DNA from: Bacteroides sp.
GTDB lineage: Bacteria; Bacteroidota; Bacteroidia; Bacteroidales; Muribaculaceae
DNA: 64,000 bases
Direction of reading: 5' to 3'
NCBI GenBank assembly: GCA_023666835.1
Contig: JAMPBJ010000001.1
Coordinates: 516,283 to 580,282, forward strand
Shown: positions 27,148-35,690 of the stretch, in pieces
Position numbering within the stretch: the stretch's first letter is position 1
Layout of the letters: each line of letters begins with the position of its first letter
Program-made: the position numbers and the translations under genes
Notes under the pieces: generated by a model
The model's database searches: none
Told to the model about the DNA's origin: nothing
Seen by the model: only the letters and a program-made list of their open reading frames with translations

Positions 27148-27696
27148 TCAACGGCGGCGGTGGTAGATGTTTGTTTCGGTGATCACTATGTCGACCGGCA
27201 CGTCGTGCTGTTCGGTCGATATTTCGTCGACGATCTGGAAATCGTAGCCTACGCCTATGCGAAGAGCTTTGGTCAGTCGGAGCAGGCGGTCATAGTAGCC
27301 TTTGCCGCGCCCCACGCGGTTGCCGTTGTGGTCATATGCCACTCCGGGCACTATCACCATTTCTATCATGGTCGGATCTGTCAGATCTTCTCCATCGGGC
27401 TCTTCGATGTGGAAGGCTCCGAGATGGGTGCGCGAGCTGTCGTAGGGCAGTATGTCGAGATCCACGCCGTTGACTCTGGGAAGATAAAAGTGCTTTTTCT
27501 CTTTCCATCGGTCAATGAATTCGCGGGTTGAGAGTTCGTCAGGCAGCGAGTTGTAGATCAATATACGGTCGCTCATGGCAAACGCGGCCAGTGCTTCCAG
27601 CTTTTTGAACACTTCGGCAGCTGACGACAATCGTTCATTGTCGTTTAACAGACTTTTTCTTGCCTTTACCCGTCGGCGAATCCGATCTTTATCCAT
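27148..27696 (-). CDS. 5-formyltetrahydrofolate cyclo-ligase
   Basis: A 182-residue cytosolic enzyme that converts 5-formyl-THF to 5,10-methenyl-THF with ATP, recycling a stored folate form. Hallmarks are the N-terminal basic RIRRRVKARKSLL, the YNSLPDELSTREFI segment and the ATP-binding GNRVGRGKGYYDRLL near residues 125-140, then IVDEISTEQHDVPVDIVITE. Length is normal. It starts 20 bases after the CtpA-like protease gene upstream on the same strand, so the two are probably co-transcribed. Confidence 0.93.
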   Translation of the reverse strand: MDKDRIRRRVKARKSLLNDNERLSSAAEVFKKLEALAAFAMSDRILIYNSLPDELSTREFIDRWKEKKHFYLPRVNGVDLDILPYDSSRTHLGAFHIEEPDGEDLTDPTMIEMVIVPGVAYDHNGNRVGRGKGYYDRLLRLTKALRIGVGYDFQIVDEISTEQHDVPVDIVITETNIYHRRR

Positions 27697-27716
27697 GGTG
27701 ATATCTAGTGTTAGTT

Positions 27717-29312
27717 CTATTTGTTCAGCTCCGATATGGCTCTTGTAACGGTCGTATCGGTCTGATTGATCACCTCGTAGTAGGCCGAGGTGCCAAGCAC
27801 ATCGCGAGCTATCAAGGCTTTCAGAATACTAACAATCAAATCGCGCGATTGGTTTATATAATACCAACGGGGAGCGATATTGCCCTCTTTAAGGCAGTAG
27901 GCCACGAAGTCATCGAGAAGCACCTCGTCCGATGGCAGCAAACCGATAAGTTCTTTTGGCGTCTTTGCTTTCGACAGATATTTGCGGTTGGCATCAGTGT
28001 AGCTGAAGCTGAACTTCTGAAGCAATCCGGCATTGAACACGCTGATATAATAATCGGAGATGCCGGTCGTGTCGTTGGCCACGTATATGTCGGGCACAAT
28101 GCCGCCTCCGCCATACACTTCGCGGCCTCCTATCGTGTAGTAAACCTGCGATTTGTCAATCCGCATACTGTCGGCGCTAAAGCCTTCGCCATGGCGATAA
28201 CGCTCCGATAGCTCACTCATGTATTCGTTGATATTGCCCAAAGTGTAGCTCTTCTGTATGCAACGGCCCGAGGGTGTGTAGTAGCGGGCCACTGTAAGGC
28301 GTATGGCGCTGCTGTCAGGAAGTTCTATCTGCGTCTGCACGAGCCCTTTGCCAAACGATCGCCGGCCTATGATCAGACCGCGGTCGTTGTCCTGGATGGC
28401 ACCGGCCACGATCTCGCTGGCGCTTGCCGAGATTTCGTCAAGAAGCACCACCAGCTCTTCATTTTTGAACGAGCCCAGGCCATTGGCCTCAAACACGGCG
28501 TTGTACTCGGGCTTACGGCCCTTCATCGACACTATAAGCTGTTGCATGTCAAGGAACTCGTTGGCCATTGCCACGGCAGCCTGAAGCAAGCCTCCACCGT
28601 TGCCTCGCAGGTCGAGGATATATTTTTGTGCTCCCTCACCGCGAAGTGTGGCCATCGAAGTGATGAATTCGCCAAATGTCTCAGTCGTGAACTTATTGAT
28701 TTTCAGATAACCGATGTTGTCGGTGATCATATAGCATGCGTCGATGGAGCTGACGGGAATGTCGTCGCGTGTCACGGTGAAATCCAAAAGTTTCGACGCT
28801 CCGTCACGTTTTACACCGAGTTTCACTTTCGATCCTTTGGCTCCACGCAGCGATTTTATGATGCGCTCGTTGGTCCATCCTTTGCCGGCCACTATCGAGT
28901 CGTCGACCGTGATAATGCGGTCGCCCGCCAACAGACCTATCTTTTCCGACGGGCCGCCGGATATAACCTCGTCTACAATAATAGTGTCGGTGATCATATT
29001 GAATTTGATGCCGATGCCACTGAACGAACCTTCAATATCCTCGTTGTAGACCTGGAGATCATTTGCTGAAATATATGTAGTGTGGGGGTCGAGTTTGGCC
29101 AAAATGTCAGATAGGGAATATTCTATCAGACTGTCGATATCGACGCTGTCCACATAGTTGGCCTCGATGATCGATGCAATGTTTTGAAGTTTGTCAAGCG
29201 ATCCGCCGTTACCGCGACCTGAAAATTTGCTTCCTATCCAGAGTCCGGCGCCGCCGCTCGCCAATATTATTAAAGGTAACCACGTCGACAGACGTTTGTA
29301 AAATGGTTTCAT
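27717..29312 (-). CDS. C-terminal processing peptidase (S41 family, CtpA-like)
   Basis: A 531-residue protease with an N-terminal anchor helix (about 10-28). A PDZ domain follows (about 90-180; FSGIGIKFNMITDTIIVDEVISGGPSEKIGLLAGDRI in parts), then an S41 catalytic core with ISASASEIVAGA (nucleophile Ser) and RSFGKGLVQ (general base Lys). The C-terminal third (about 400-531) is an additional helical segment common in Bacteroidota members. It probably acts in the periplasm, trimming or degrading envelope proteins with exposed C termini. It sits between the dCMP deaminase and the folate cyclo-ligase genes, all on the same strand. Confidence 0.93.
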   Translation of the reverse strand: MKPFYKRLSTWLPLIILASGGAGLWIGSKFSGRGNGGSLDKLQNIASIIEANYVDSVDIDSLIEYSLSDILAKLDPHTTYISANDLQVYNEDIEGSFSGIGIKFNMITDTIIVDEVISGGPSEKIGLLAGDRIITVDDSIVAGKGWTNERIIKSLRGAKGSKVKLGVKRDGASKLLDFTVTRDDIPVSSIDACYMITDNIGYLKINKFTTETFGEFITSMATLRGEGAQKYILDLRGNGGGLLQAAVAMANEFLDMQQLIVSMKGRKPEYNAVFEANGLGSFKNEELVVLLDEISASASEIVAGAIQDNDRGLIIGRRSFGKGLVQTQIELPDSSAIRLTVARYYTPSGRCIQKSYTLGNINEYMSELSERYRHGEGFSADSMRIDKSQVYYTIGGREVYGGGGIVPDIYVANDTTGISDYYISVFNAGLLQKFSFSYTDANRKYLSKAKTPKELIGLLPSDEVLLDDFVAYCLKEGNIAPRWYYINQSRDLIVSILKALIARDVLGTSAYYEVINQTDTTVTRAISELNK

Positions 29313-29373
29313 TTCGTAAAATAAAAATCTGAATTCTGCACTAGGTGTGTATTATAATTTGTGTCCGTAATGG

Positions 29374-29823
29374 TCAGTCGATCTCTTCGATCTGCACGCA
29401 TTCCACTCCGGCACGTTTCAACAGATCTATGCCATCTGTTATACGATACATTTCGTTGAAAACCACGCGGGTGATGCCGGCCTGTATGATGAGTTTCGCA
29501 CATTCCAGGCATGGCGATGCTGTGACGTAGAGCGTCGACCCTTGAGATGAATTGTTGCTCCGGGCCACCTTAGTGATTGCATTGGCCTCGGCATGAAGCA
29601 CATACGGCTTCGTCAATCCGTCAGGCGTCTCGCACACGTTTTCAAATCCGGCCGGAGTACCGTTGAAACCGTCGGATATGATCATCTGCTCCTTGACGAG
29701 GATTGCTCCCACTTGTCGGCGAACGCAATATGAATTTTCTGCCCATATCTTTGCCATCCGCAGATAGCGCCGATCGAGCAATTGTTGTTTTTCGTTGTCC
29801 CTTGTGTCCATTGACTGCGACAT
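29374..29823 (-). CDS. Deoxycytidylate deaminase family protein
   Basis: A 149-residue zinc enzyme that deaminates dCMP to dUMP for thymidylate supply. The zinc and proton-shuttle motifs are HAEANAI and SPCLECAKLI, and the GFNGTPAGFENVCE segment is typical of the dCMP branch rather than cytidine deaminase. Three in-frame starts exist (29844, 29832, 29823). The -7 box at 29842-29849 rules out the first and leaves 29832 with almost no leader, so 29823 is preferred, but 29832 is possible. It is followed by the CtpA-like gene 61 bases downstream. Confidence 0.88.
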   Translation of the reverse strand: MSQSMDTRDNEKQQLLDRRYLRMAKIWAENSYCVRRQVGAILVKEQMIISDGFNGTPAGFENVCETPDGLTKPYVLHAEANAITKVARSNNSSQGSTLYVTASPCLECAKLIIQAGITRVVFNEMYRITDGIDLLKRAGVECVQIEEID

Positions 29824-29841
29824 TGTTTTCATTTCAGACCA

Positions 29842-29849
29842 CAAAAGTA
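29842..29849 (-). promoter_or_regulatory. -7 box of the dCMP deaminase gene
   Basis: TACTTTTG on the minus strand, 9 bases before one candidate start codon and 18 before the preferred one. Confidence 0.55.
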
Positions 29850-29943
29850 ATGAATTTATATATTGTTTTAAAATAAATGTGAAACCTAATAAAATATAAT
29901 AGAGTTAAATAATGTATCGAATCAAAACAAAAACGCGCCCGTC

Positions 29944-29966
29944 AAGGTTCACTTATTAGAAACCTT
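29944..29966 (+). promoter_or_regulatory. Inverted repeat upstream of the ECF sigma gene
   Basis: AAGGTT (29944-29949) and AACCTT (29961-29966) form an inverted repeat just upstream of the sigma factor gene. The GAAACC sequence also recalls ECF -35 elements, so self-regulation is possible. This is inference. Confidence 0.35.
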
Positions 29967-29985
29967 TATTATAATCTGTCTTATT

Positions 29986-30489
29986 ATGGGAACCTTGAAA
30001 TTTCAGAAAAAATTGCTTTCGCTTCAGACCAATATGCTGAATTTTGCATATATTCTGACATCAAACCGCGATGATGCTTTCGATCTGCTTCAAGACACAA
30101 CTCTGAAAGCACTTGATAATGAAGACAAATACACGGACAATACCAACTTCAAGGGCTGGGTGTTCACAATAATGCGAAATATCTTCATAAACAATTATCG
30201 ACGAGCCACGCGCACATCGGTAAAAATCGACACCACCGACGATCTTTATCATCTCAATCTTCCACAGGACTCCGGCATAGAATCGCCTGAAAACAGCTAC
30301 ACTGTCAAGGAGATCCACCAAGCCATCGATAGTTTTCCGCCGGACTATAAAGTGCCGTTCTCGCTGCATCTTGCAGGCTACCGCTATGCCGAGATCGCGA
30401 AATATATGAATCTGCCCGTCGGTACCATCAAGAGCCGCATCTATTATGCCCGCCAGCGCTTGCGCAGGCAACTGAAGGATTATGCCTGA
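29986..30489 (+). CDS. ECF-type RNA polymerase sigma factor
   Basis: A 167-residue sigma-70 family protein of the extracytoplasmic-function type. Region 2 is seen in NMLNFAYILTSNRDDAFDLLQDTTLKAL and FKGWVFTIMRNIFINNYRR. Region 4 is seen in IDSFPPDYKVPFSLHLAGYRYAEIA and LPVGTIKSRIYYARQRLRRQL, each split by normal linkers. ECF factors direct transcription of envelope or stress regulons. No anti-sigma gene lies downstream: the next gene is rmuC on the other strand, overlapping by 10 bases. This fits the stand-alone RpoE-like factors common in Bacteroides. Confidence 0.92.
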   Translation: MGTLKFQKKLLSLQTNMLNFAYILTSNRDDAFDLLQDTTLKALDNEDKYTDNTNFKGWVFTIMRNIFINNYRRATRTSVKIDTTDDLYHLNLPQDSGIESPENSYTVKEIHQAIDSFPPDYKVPFSLHLAGYRYAEIAKYMNLPVGTIKSRIYYARQRLRRQLKDYA

Positions 30490-31868
30490 TCGTCAGATTC
30501 TTCGGCTTCGCGCAGTTTTTTGGAGGCCTTTATGCCAAGTTCTTTGAGCGATTCGGCGCGGCTGATAAGATTGCCACGACCCGAGCGGAGTTTCTTCATC
30601 GCTTCGGCGTAGGCCGCCTGCGATGCGTTGAGCGACTTCTCGATTTTCTCCATGTCGGTGACAAACCCCACGAACTTGTCGTACATCTGTCCCGACTTTT
30701 CAGCTATCTCTATGGCGTTGCGCGTCTGTCGGTCATGACTCCACAGCTGGTTGATCAACCGTAGCGTCCCGACCAGTTGCGTTGGCGAAACGATCAGCAC
30801 GCGCTTGTCATAGGCTTTCTGCCATATCGAAGGCTCAAGAGTCAATGCTGCTGAATAGGCGGCTTCGTTAGGGATGAACATGATGACAAAGTCGAGCTTG
30901 TTTTTGCCAATATAGTCCTGATAGTTCTTGGCGCTAAGTTCCTGGATGTGTTTCACCACCGATGCCAGATGCTGGCGACCATACTCTTCGCGCTTTTCGT
31001 CGTCCTCGCTGTTGACGAAATCGATGAAAGCCGTCAGCGACACTTTAGAGTCGATGATCATGGCATGCCCGTCGGGACAATGCACTATCACGTCGGGGCG
31101 CAATCCGCGACCCTCTTCATCGCGTATCGAGCTGCCATATTCATCCGATTGTTGCTGCACGGTGAATTCATGCCCTTTCCTCAGACCGGAGTTCTCAAGT
31201 ATATTTTCAAGCACAAGCTCGCCCCAGTCGCCCTGCTTCTTTGAGTTGCCGCGAAGAGCCGCCGAAAGTTCTTTTGCTTCTTTGCCAATACTCAAGTTGG
31301 CCTCAATCAGTTCCTTGATACGTTGTTGGAGCGAGAACCGCTCGCGTGCCTCATTGGAATAGCATTCGCTCACCTGGCGACTGAACTTGTCGATCTCCTC
31401 TTTAAGAGGTGATAAGAGCTCTCCCATGCGCTGGTCATTGGTTTCGCGCAGCGATGCCGATTGTTGTTTGAGTATCTCTCCGGCCATCAGCCGGAAGTTA
31501 GATTCGGTTTGCTTGGCCAACTGCTCCTGTTGTTGGCGCAGAGTCTCCTGTTGTTGGGCATATAGCTGCCGCTCTGTTTCGAGTTGTTGCTTAACCTGTT
31601 CGGTGGCCATCTCAGCCTTTATTGTTGCCTCGCGGCTGGCGGCGGTCTCAGCCAGAGCCTCGGCAATACGCTCTTCCGACAGTTTCAGGCTTTCCTGAAG
31701 TTTCTCGCTTGCGCTTTCGGCCTGCCTGAGATTCTCAGTCAGAGCAGCCGCCTTTTCGGTGGCAGAGGTCTCGCTGATCCTGGCTGCTGTGAGCCGACGC
31801 ATTAATATATATATAGCCGTGATGGATAATAGAAATAGAACTGAAAGGATGACTGTGGCGATGATCAT
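30480..31868 (-). CDS. rmuC: DNA recombination protein RmuC
   Basis: A 462-residue protein with an N-terminal membrane helix (MIIATVILSVLFLL), a long Gln/Glu-rich coiled coil (about 40-180) and a conserved RmuC nuclease-like core. Core motifs include GNSKKQGDWGELVLENILE, DVIVHCPDGHAMIIDSKVSL and FVIMFIPNEAAYSAAL. RmuC limits inversions at short inverted repeats in other bacteria, and its core is related to restriction-type nucleases. The start at 31868 is chosen because it puts the helix at the N terminus and sits 24 bases after a -7-like box. The tail overlaps the sigma gene end by 10 bases. Confidence 0.92.
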   Translation of the reverse strand: MIIATVILSVLFLLSITAIYILMRRLTAARISETSATEKAAALTENLRQAESASEKLQESLKLSEERIAEALAETAASREATIKAEMATEQVKQQLETERQLYAQQQETLRQQQEQLAKQTESNFRLMAGEILKQQSASLRETNDQRMGELLSPLKEEIDKFSRQVSECYSNEARERFSLQQRIKELIEANLSIGKEAKELSAALRGNSKKQGDWGELVLENILENSGLRKGHEFTVQQQSDEYGSSIRDEEGRGLRPDVIVHCPDGHAMIIDSKVSLTAFIDFVNSEDDEKREEYGRQHLASVVKHIQELSAKNYQDYIGKNKLDFVIMFIPNEAAYSAALTLEPSIWQKAYDKRVLIVSPTQLVGTLRLINQLWSHDRQTRNAIEIAEKSGQMYDKFVGFVTDMEKIEKSLNASQAAYAEAMKKLRSGRGNLISRAESLKELGIKASKKLREAEESDDQA

Positions 31869-31892
31869 GTCGTTGGGAGGTTGTTGTGAGTG

Positions 31893-31922
31893 TAAAGGTA
31901 GCAAAAAAAATCGGTATTTCAA
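31893..31922 (-). promoter_or_regulatory. Promoter of rmuC
   Basis: On the minus strand, TTG (31922-31920) and TACCTTTA (31900-31893) are separated by 19 bases. The -7 box has one mismatch to TAnnTTTG. Confidence 0.5.
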
Positions 31923-31932
31923 CTTTTATGAT

Positions 31933-31940
31933 TACCTTTG
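31933..31940 (+). promoter_or_regulatory. -7 box of the alpha/beta hydrolase gene
   Basis: TACCTTTG lies 15 bases before the start codon at 31956 and excludes the upstream in-frame start at 31938. It is divergent from the rmuC promoter 33 bases away. Confidence 0.6.
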
Positions 31941-31955
31941 CGAAAATATCCAACT

Positions 31956-32717
31956 ATGACTGAAAGCATAGAAATCGACGGCGTCAATCTGCACTACACG
32001 GTGCAGGGCAGTGGTGCACCTCTCATCCTGATGCACGGGTGGGGCTGCAATCACTCCACCGTCGCTTCCATAGCCCAAACGGCCGCCCAAACGCACACGG
32101 TCTATAATGTTGATTTTCCCGGTTTCGGTGACTCTCCCGAGCCTCCCGAAGTGTGGGGCGTGGAGCAATACACGCGATTGATCGAGCGGTTTGCCGAGCA
32201 TCTGGGACTTCAGCGTCCGGTGCTTGCCGGCCATTCATTTGGTGGACGCGTGGGCATTCTGTTCGCTTCGCGCAACGATGTCGACAAGCTCATCCTCATC
32301 GATGCTGCCGGAGTCAAGCCTCGCCGCTCGTTGAAGTATTATTTCAAGGTCTATAAGTTCAAATTGGCTAAATGGTTTGTCCACCGGATCTACAGCCGTG
32401 ATAAAGCCGAAGCCAAAATAGAGACCTGGCGCCGCAAGCGTGGGTCGGCGGACTATGCCGATTCGTCGCCTCGAATGCGTGCCATCCTCAGTCGCGTTGT
32501 CAACGAGGATCTGCGTCATGTGATGCCGTCGATCAAGGCGCCAACTTTGCTGATATGGGGCGAAAACGACACGGCCACGCCTATGCGCGATGCTTCCATC
32601 ATGGAGCGTCTGATCCCCGATGCCGGTCTCGTCTCCTTTCCCGGATGCGGCCATTATAGCTTCCTCGACAATCCTCGTCAGTTTGCAGCAGTCTTAAACA
32701 GTTTTCTAAACTCCTGA
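31956..32717 (+). CDS. Alpha/beta hydrolase, first gene of the hydrolase-MurF-Ddl trio
   Basis: A 253-residue protein with a complete alpha/beta-hydrolase triad. The nucleophile is Ser in GHSFGG, the Asp is in LLIWGENDTATP, and the His is in FPGCGHYSFLDNP. HGWGCNHST forms the oxyanion region near the N terminus. No signal peptide is seen, so it is cytosolic. By sequence it could be an esterase, amidase or thioesterase. It lies 19 bases before the membrane MurF-like ligase gene, which is followed 31 bases later by a Ddl-like ligase. The three are almost certainly one operon and one pathway. Its own substrate is unknown. Confidence 0.85.
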   Translation: MTESIEIDGVNLHYTVQGSGAPLILMHGWGCNHSTVASIAQTAAQTHTVYNVDFPGFGDSPEPPEVWGVEQYTRLIERFAEHLGLQRPVLAGHSFGGRVGILFASRNDVDKLILIDAAGVKPRRSLKYYFKVYKFKLAKWFVHRIYSRDKAEAKIETWRRKRGSADYADSSPRMRAILSRVVNEDLRHVMPSIKAPTLLIWGENDTATPMRDASIMERLIPDAGLVSFPGCGHYSFLDNPRQFAAVLNSFLNS

Positions 32718-32736
32718 TCAACGAATCAATAGCATT

Positions 32737-34341
32737 ATGACTATTCCTCTTATCATACTATTCGCCATCACCATCATTGCCGGTCTCTTCAATCTCGTGG
32801 CTGAATACAGCCGCGTTATGATGATGATGCAACAGAATTCCTATCGTATCGACCGCTACCGCCGGTGGCTGAAAATGTCGGGCGACTCCACCTCCTATCC
32901 TCGTCTCGTGGGCATGATTGTCTTTTTCGCCGCCATGGCCACATTCATGACCCCTCTTTTCGGACTGGTTTTGATAGCACTGTTCTGCTCGGGCTCGGCA
33001 ATCGTGTTGATAAGGAAGAAATACAAAAAGCCGATAGTGTGGACCCCGCGAGTGCGTCGCATTTTCGCAGTGATGTGTGTTCTTTCCATCCTGGTTCTTG
33101 CCGCCGTTGCTGTGTGCGGTTTCGTATTCTCCGATGGAGTTGTCTCGGCTCTCTTCTATTGCTCGGTGGCTCTTATCGGGCTATATTGCGTGTCACACAT
33201 CGTTGTCATGGCTGCAGTTTGGATTCTTGCTCCTGTAGAGAAGCATATCAACCGCGGTTTCTACAATGAGGCTGCATCAATCCTTGCTTCGATGCCTCTA
33301 TTGAAGGTGGTTGGAATCACCGGAAGCTATGGCAAAACGAGCACCAAACATTATTTGCACCGCATCCTTTCGGAGCATTTCGAGACGCTGATGACCCCCG
33401 GAAGCTACAACACCACCCTCGGTGTGATCCGCACGGTTCGCGAAATGATGAAACCTTATTGTGAAGTGTTCATCTGCGAAATGGGCGCCAAGCAATCGGG
33501 CGACATAAAAGAGATCTGCGATCTCGTTCATCCCCATATAGGCATAGTGACAGCCGTTGGCCCACAGCATCTTGAGTCATTCAAGACCATAGAAAACGTT
33601 CAGGCCACGAAATTCGAACTCGTTGACGCGCTTCCTTCCGACGGTCTTGCCATTGTCAACAATGATTTCCCGATGATTGCTTCGCGCAAGGTCGACAATG
33701 TGCGCTGCATTCGCTACGGTGTGCAGAATCCAGACTCATCTTTCCGTGCCGTAGACATCGTCTACTCTCCGGCCGGCACTGATTTTACTATTCTTGGAGC
33801 CGATGGTCTTGAAGAACGTTTCCACACACCTTTGGTCGGCGAATGCAACGTGTCCAATCTTTTGGCGGCCGTAGTTTGTGCAATCGAACTCAAGGTGCCA
33901 CTTGCCAAAATCCGTCGTGCCGTAGAGCGCATCGAACCCGTCGAACATCGACTCAGCATGAAGCGTACGCCCGGCGGCCTTACCATTCTCGACGATGCTT
34001 TCAATAGCAATCCCTCAGGCTCAAAAATGGCTCTCGATGTTCTTGCGATGATGAATACCGGTCGTCGTATTGTCATTACCCCGGGCATGATCGAACTCGG
34101 CGATGAGCAGTACGAACTCAACCGCATGTTCGGAGCACATATTGCCCGGTCGGCCGATGTGGCCATCGTTGTAGGTCAATACAACCGCGAGGCCATCGTC
34201 GAAGGAATACGCGGCGAAGCCACTGAAATAGAAGTCCACGAAGTCGGCTCGTTTGCTCATGCGCAACAGGTCCTCGTGGCCATGGCTCGACGTGGCGACG
34301 TCGTGCTGTATGAAAACGATCTCCCTGACACATTTAAATAA
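32737..34341 (+). CDS. Membrane-anchored MurF-like Mur ligase
   Basis: A 534-residue protein. Residues 1-165 contain four or five membrane helices, not present in standard MurF. A Mur ligase core follows: P-loop GITGSYGKTSTK (193-204), the SYNTTLGV segment, EMGAKQSGDI with the MurF-like Glu-Met-Gly, and HRLSMKRTPGGLTILDDAFNSNPSG, the MurF-type C-terminal region. MurF joins D-Ala-D-Ala to UDP-MurNAc-tripeptide. The membrane anchor and the neighbours (hydrolase and Ddl-like ligase) suggest a related ligation on a lipid-linked or otherwise unusual acceptor. It could also be the cell's ordinary MurF with an anchor, which sequence alone cannot exclude. Confidence 0.8.
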   Translation: MTIPLIILFAITIIAGLFNLVAEYSRVMMMMQQNSYRIDRYRRWLKMSGDSTSYPRLVGMIVFFAAMATFMTPLFGLVLIALFCSGSAIVLIRKKYKKPIVWTPRVRRIFAVMCVLSILVLAAVAVCGFVFSDGVVSALFYCSVALIGLYCVSHIVVMAAVWILAPVEKHINRGFYNEAASILASMPLLKVVGITGSYGKTSTKHYLHRILSEHFETLMTPGSYNTTLGVIRTVREMMKPYCEVFICEMGAKQSGDIKEICDLVHPHIGIVTAVGPQHLESFKTIENVQATKFELVDALPSDGLAIVNNDFPMIASRKVDNVRCIRYGVQNPDSSFRAVDIVYSPAGTDFTILGADGLEERFHTPLVGECNVSNLLAAVVCAIELKVPLAKIRRAVERIEPVEHRLSMKRTPGGLTILDDAFNSNPSGSKMALDVLAMMNTGRRIVITPGMIELGDEQYELNRMFGAHIARSADVAIVVGQYNREAIVEGIRGEATEIEVHEVGSFAHAQQVLVAMARRGDVVLYENDLPDTFK

Positions 34342-34372
34342 TCACGTTCAACCATACATTATTATATAAGCA

Positions 34373-35560
34373 ATGAAAACTAATATCGGAGTGTTTTTCG
34401 GAGGCTGTTCCACCGAACATGAAATTTCTGTCATCTCCGCATCGCAGGCCATGAGCGCCATCGACCGCTCTGTCTACGATGTCACACCTGTATATATCAC
34501 CAAACAAGGTCATTTCTACACCGGCGATGCTCTTTTCGATGTTGCCAACTATCGCAACGTGCCTGAGCTCTTGAAGCAGTGCAAGCAAGTGTATTTGCGC
34601 CCGGTCAAAGGCGACTACAATCTCTATCTGATGAAAAAACCGATGTTTGGATCCGACATCGCCGCTCATATGGATGTTGTGATTCCGGTGCTCCACGGTT
34701 CTTATGGCGAGGACGGCACCTTTGAAGGCGTGCTCGATGCCATGGGCATTCCCTATGCCGGATGCAATGTGCTCGCATCGGCCAACGGCATGGACAAAAT
34801 CACCATGAAAATGATTCTTCAAGCATGCAACGTCCCTGTGGTCGACTACGTTTGGTTCACCGACGGCCAGTGGCAAAACGACGCCACCGCAGTTGTTGAA
34901 AACATCGAAAAAACTCTTGGCTATCCGGTGATCGTAAAGCCTGCCAATCTTGGATCCAGCGTTGGCATCGGGCGTGCTGCCGACCGCGACACTCTGATTG
35001 AACGCATCAACACGGCCGAGAAATATTCGTCGCGCATCATTGTCGAACACATGGTCGAAAATCTTCACGAAGTCAACTGCTCAGTGCTTGGCGATTGCGA
35101 TGAATTTGAGACGTCGGTATGCGAGGAGCCTATTAAGAGTGGCGAAATCCTCTCGTATGAAGATAAATACATGGGCGGCACCAAGGGCGCTAAGGGCATG
35201 CAGGCATCCCAGAAACGTATTCCGGCCGACCTCCCCGTCGAAGTGAGCGACCGCATCCGATTCCTCGCCGGCGAAACCTTCAGAGTGCTCTCATGTCATG
35301 GTGTTAGCCGTGTCGACGTCATCATGGATGCTGACAATGGCAATATCTATGTCAACGAAATCAACACCATACCGGGATCTCTCTCATTCTACCTATGGGA
35401 AGCCACCGGACTTCCCTTCGACAAACTAATGGATCGTCTCGTCAAACTAGCCATCAAGCGCCAGCGCCAAAGAGACATGAAGATCGTAAGCTACGACCAA
35501 AACATCTTCTCGCTCGGTGGGGGCGTGAAGGGTGCCAAAGGCGCCAAAGGATGTAAATGA
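34373..35560 (+). CDS. D-alanine-D-alanine ligase-like ATP-grasp enzyme
   Basis: A 395-residue ligase, longer than the usual 300-330 residue Ddl. The N-terminal GVFFGGCSTEHEISVISA and HGSYGEDGTFEGVLDAMGIPYAGCN motifs bind the first substrate. The ATP-grasp core has VIVKPANLGSSVGIGRA, EVNCSVLG and YVNEINTIPGS. The SYEDKYMGGTKGAKG omega-loop region is longer than in classical Ddl, more like the VanG-type or long Ddl subgroup. The protein ends with a Gly/Lys repeat (GGGVKGAKGAKGCK) that is not part of the fold. It completes the trio with the hydrolase and MurF-like genes. D-Ala-D-Ala or a D-Ala-X product is likely, but the second residue is unknown. Confidence 0.83.
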   Translation: MKTNIGVFFGGCSTEHEISVISASQAMSAIDRSVYDVTPVYITKQGHFYTGDALFDVANYRNVPELLKQCKQVYLRPVKGDYNLYLMKKPMFGSDIAAHMDVVIPVLHGSYGEDGTFEGVLDAMGIPYAGCNVLASANGMDKITMKMILQACNVPVVDYVWFTDGQWQNDATAVVENIEKTLGYPVIVKPANLGSSVGIGRAADRDTLIERINTAEKYSSRIIVEHMVENLHEVNCSVLGDCDEFETSVCEEPIKSGEILSYEDKYMGGTKGAKGMQASQKRIPADLPVEVSDRIRFLAGETFRVLSCHGVSRVDVIMDADNGNIYVNEINTIPGSLSFYLWEATGLPFDKLMDRLVKLAIKRQRQRDMKIVSYDQNIFSLGGGVKGAKGAKGCK

Positions 35561-35612
35561 TCTGCGTAAAATACCCAAATTGGCTACACTACTGAAGAAA
35601 ACAGTCCGGAAA

Positions 35613-35644
35613 TTTGGCAGAACTAAACAATATTAATATCTTTG
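35613..35644 (+). promoter_or_regulatory. Promoter of rpsP
   Basis: TTTG (35613-35616) and TATCTTTG (35637-35644) are separated by 20 bases, a full consensus match 47 bases before the rpsP start. Confidence 0.78.
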
Positions 35645-35690
35645 CACCCGCAAATCAATACAAAACCAACTTTAATTAACTACATTTTTA

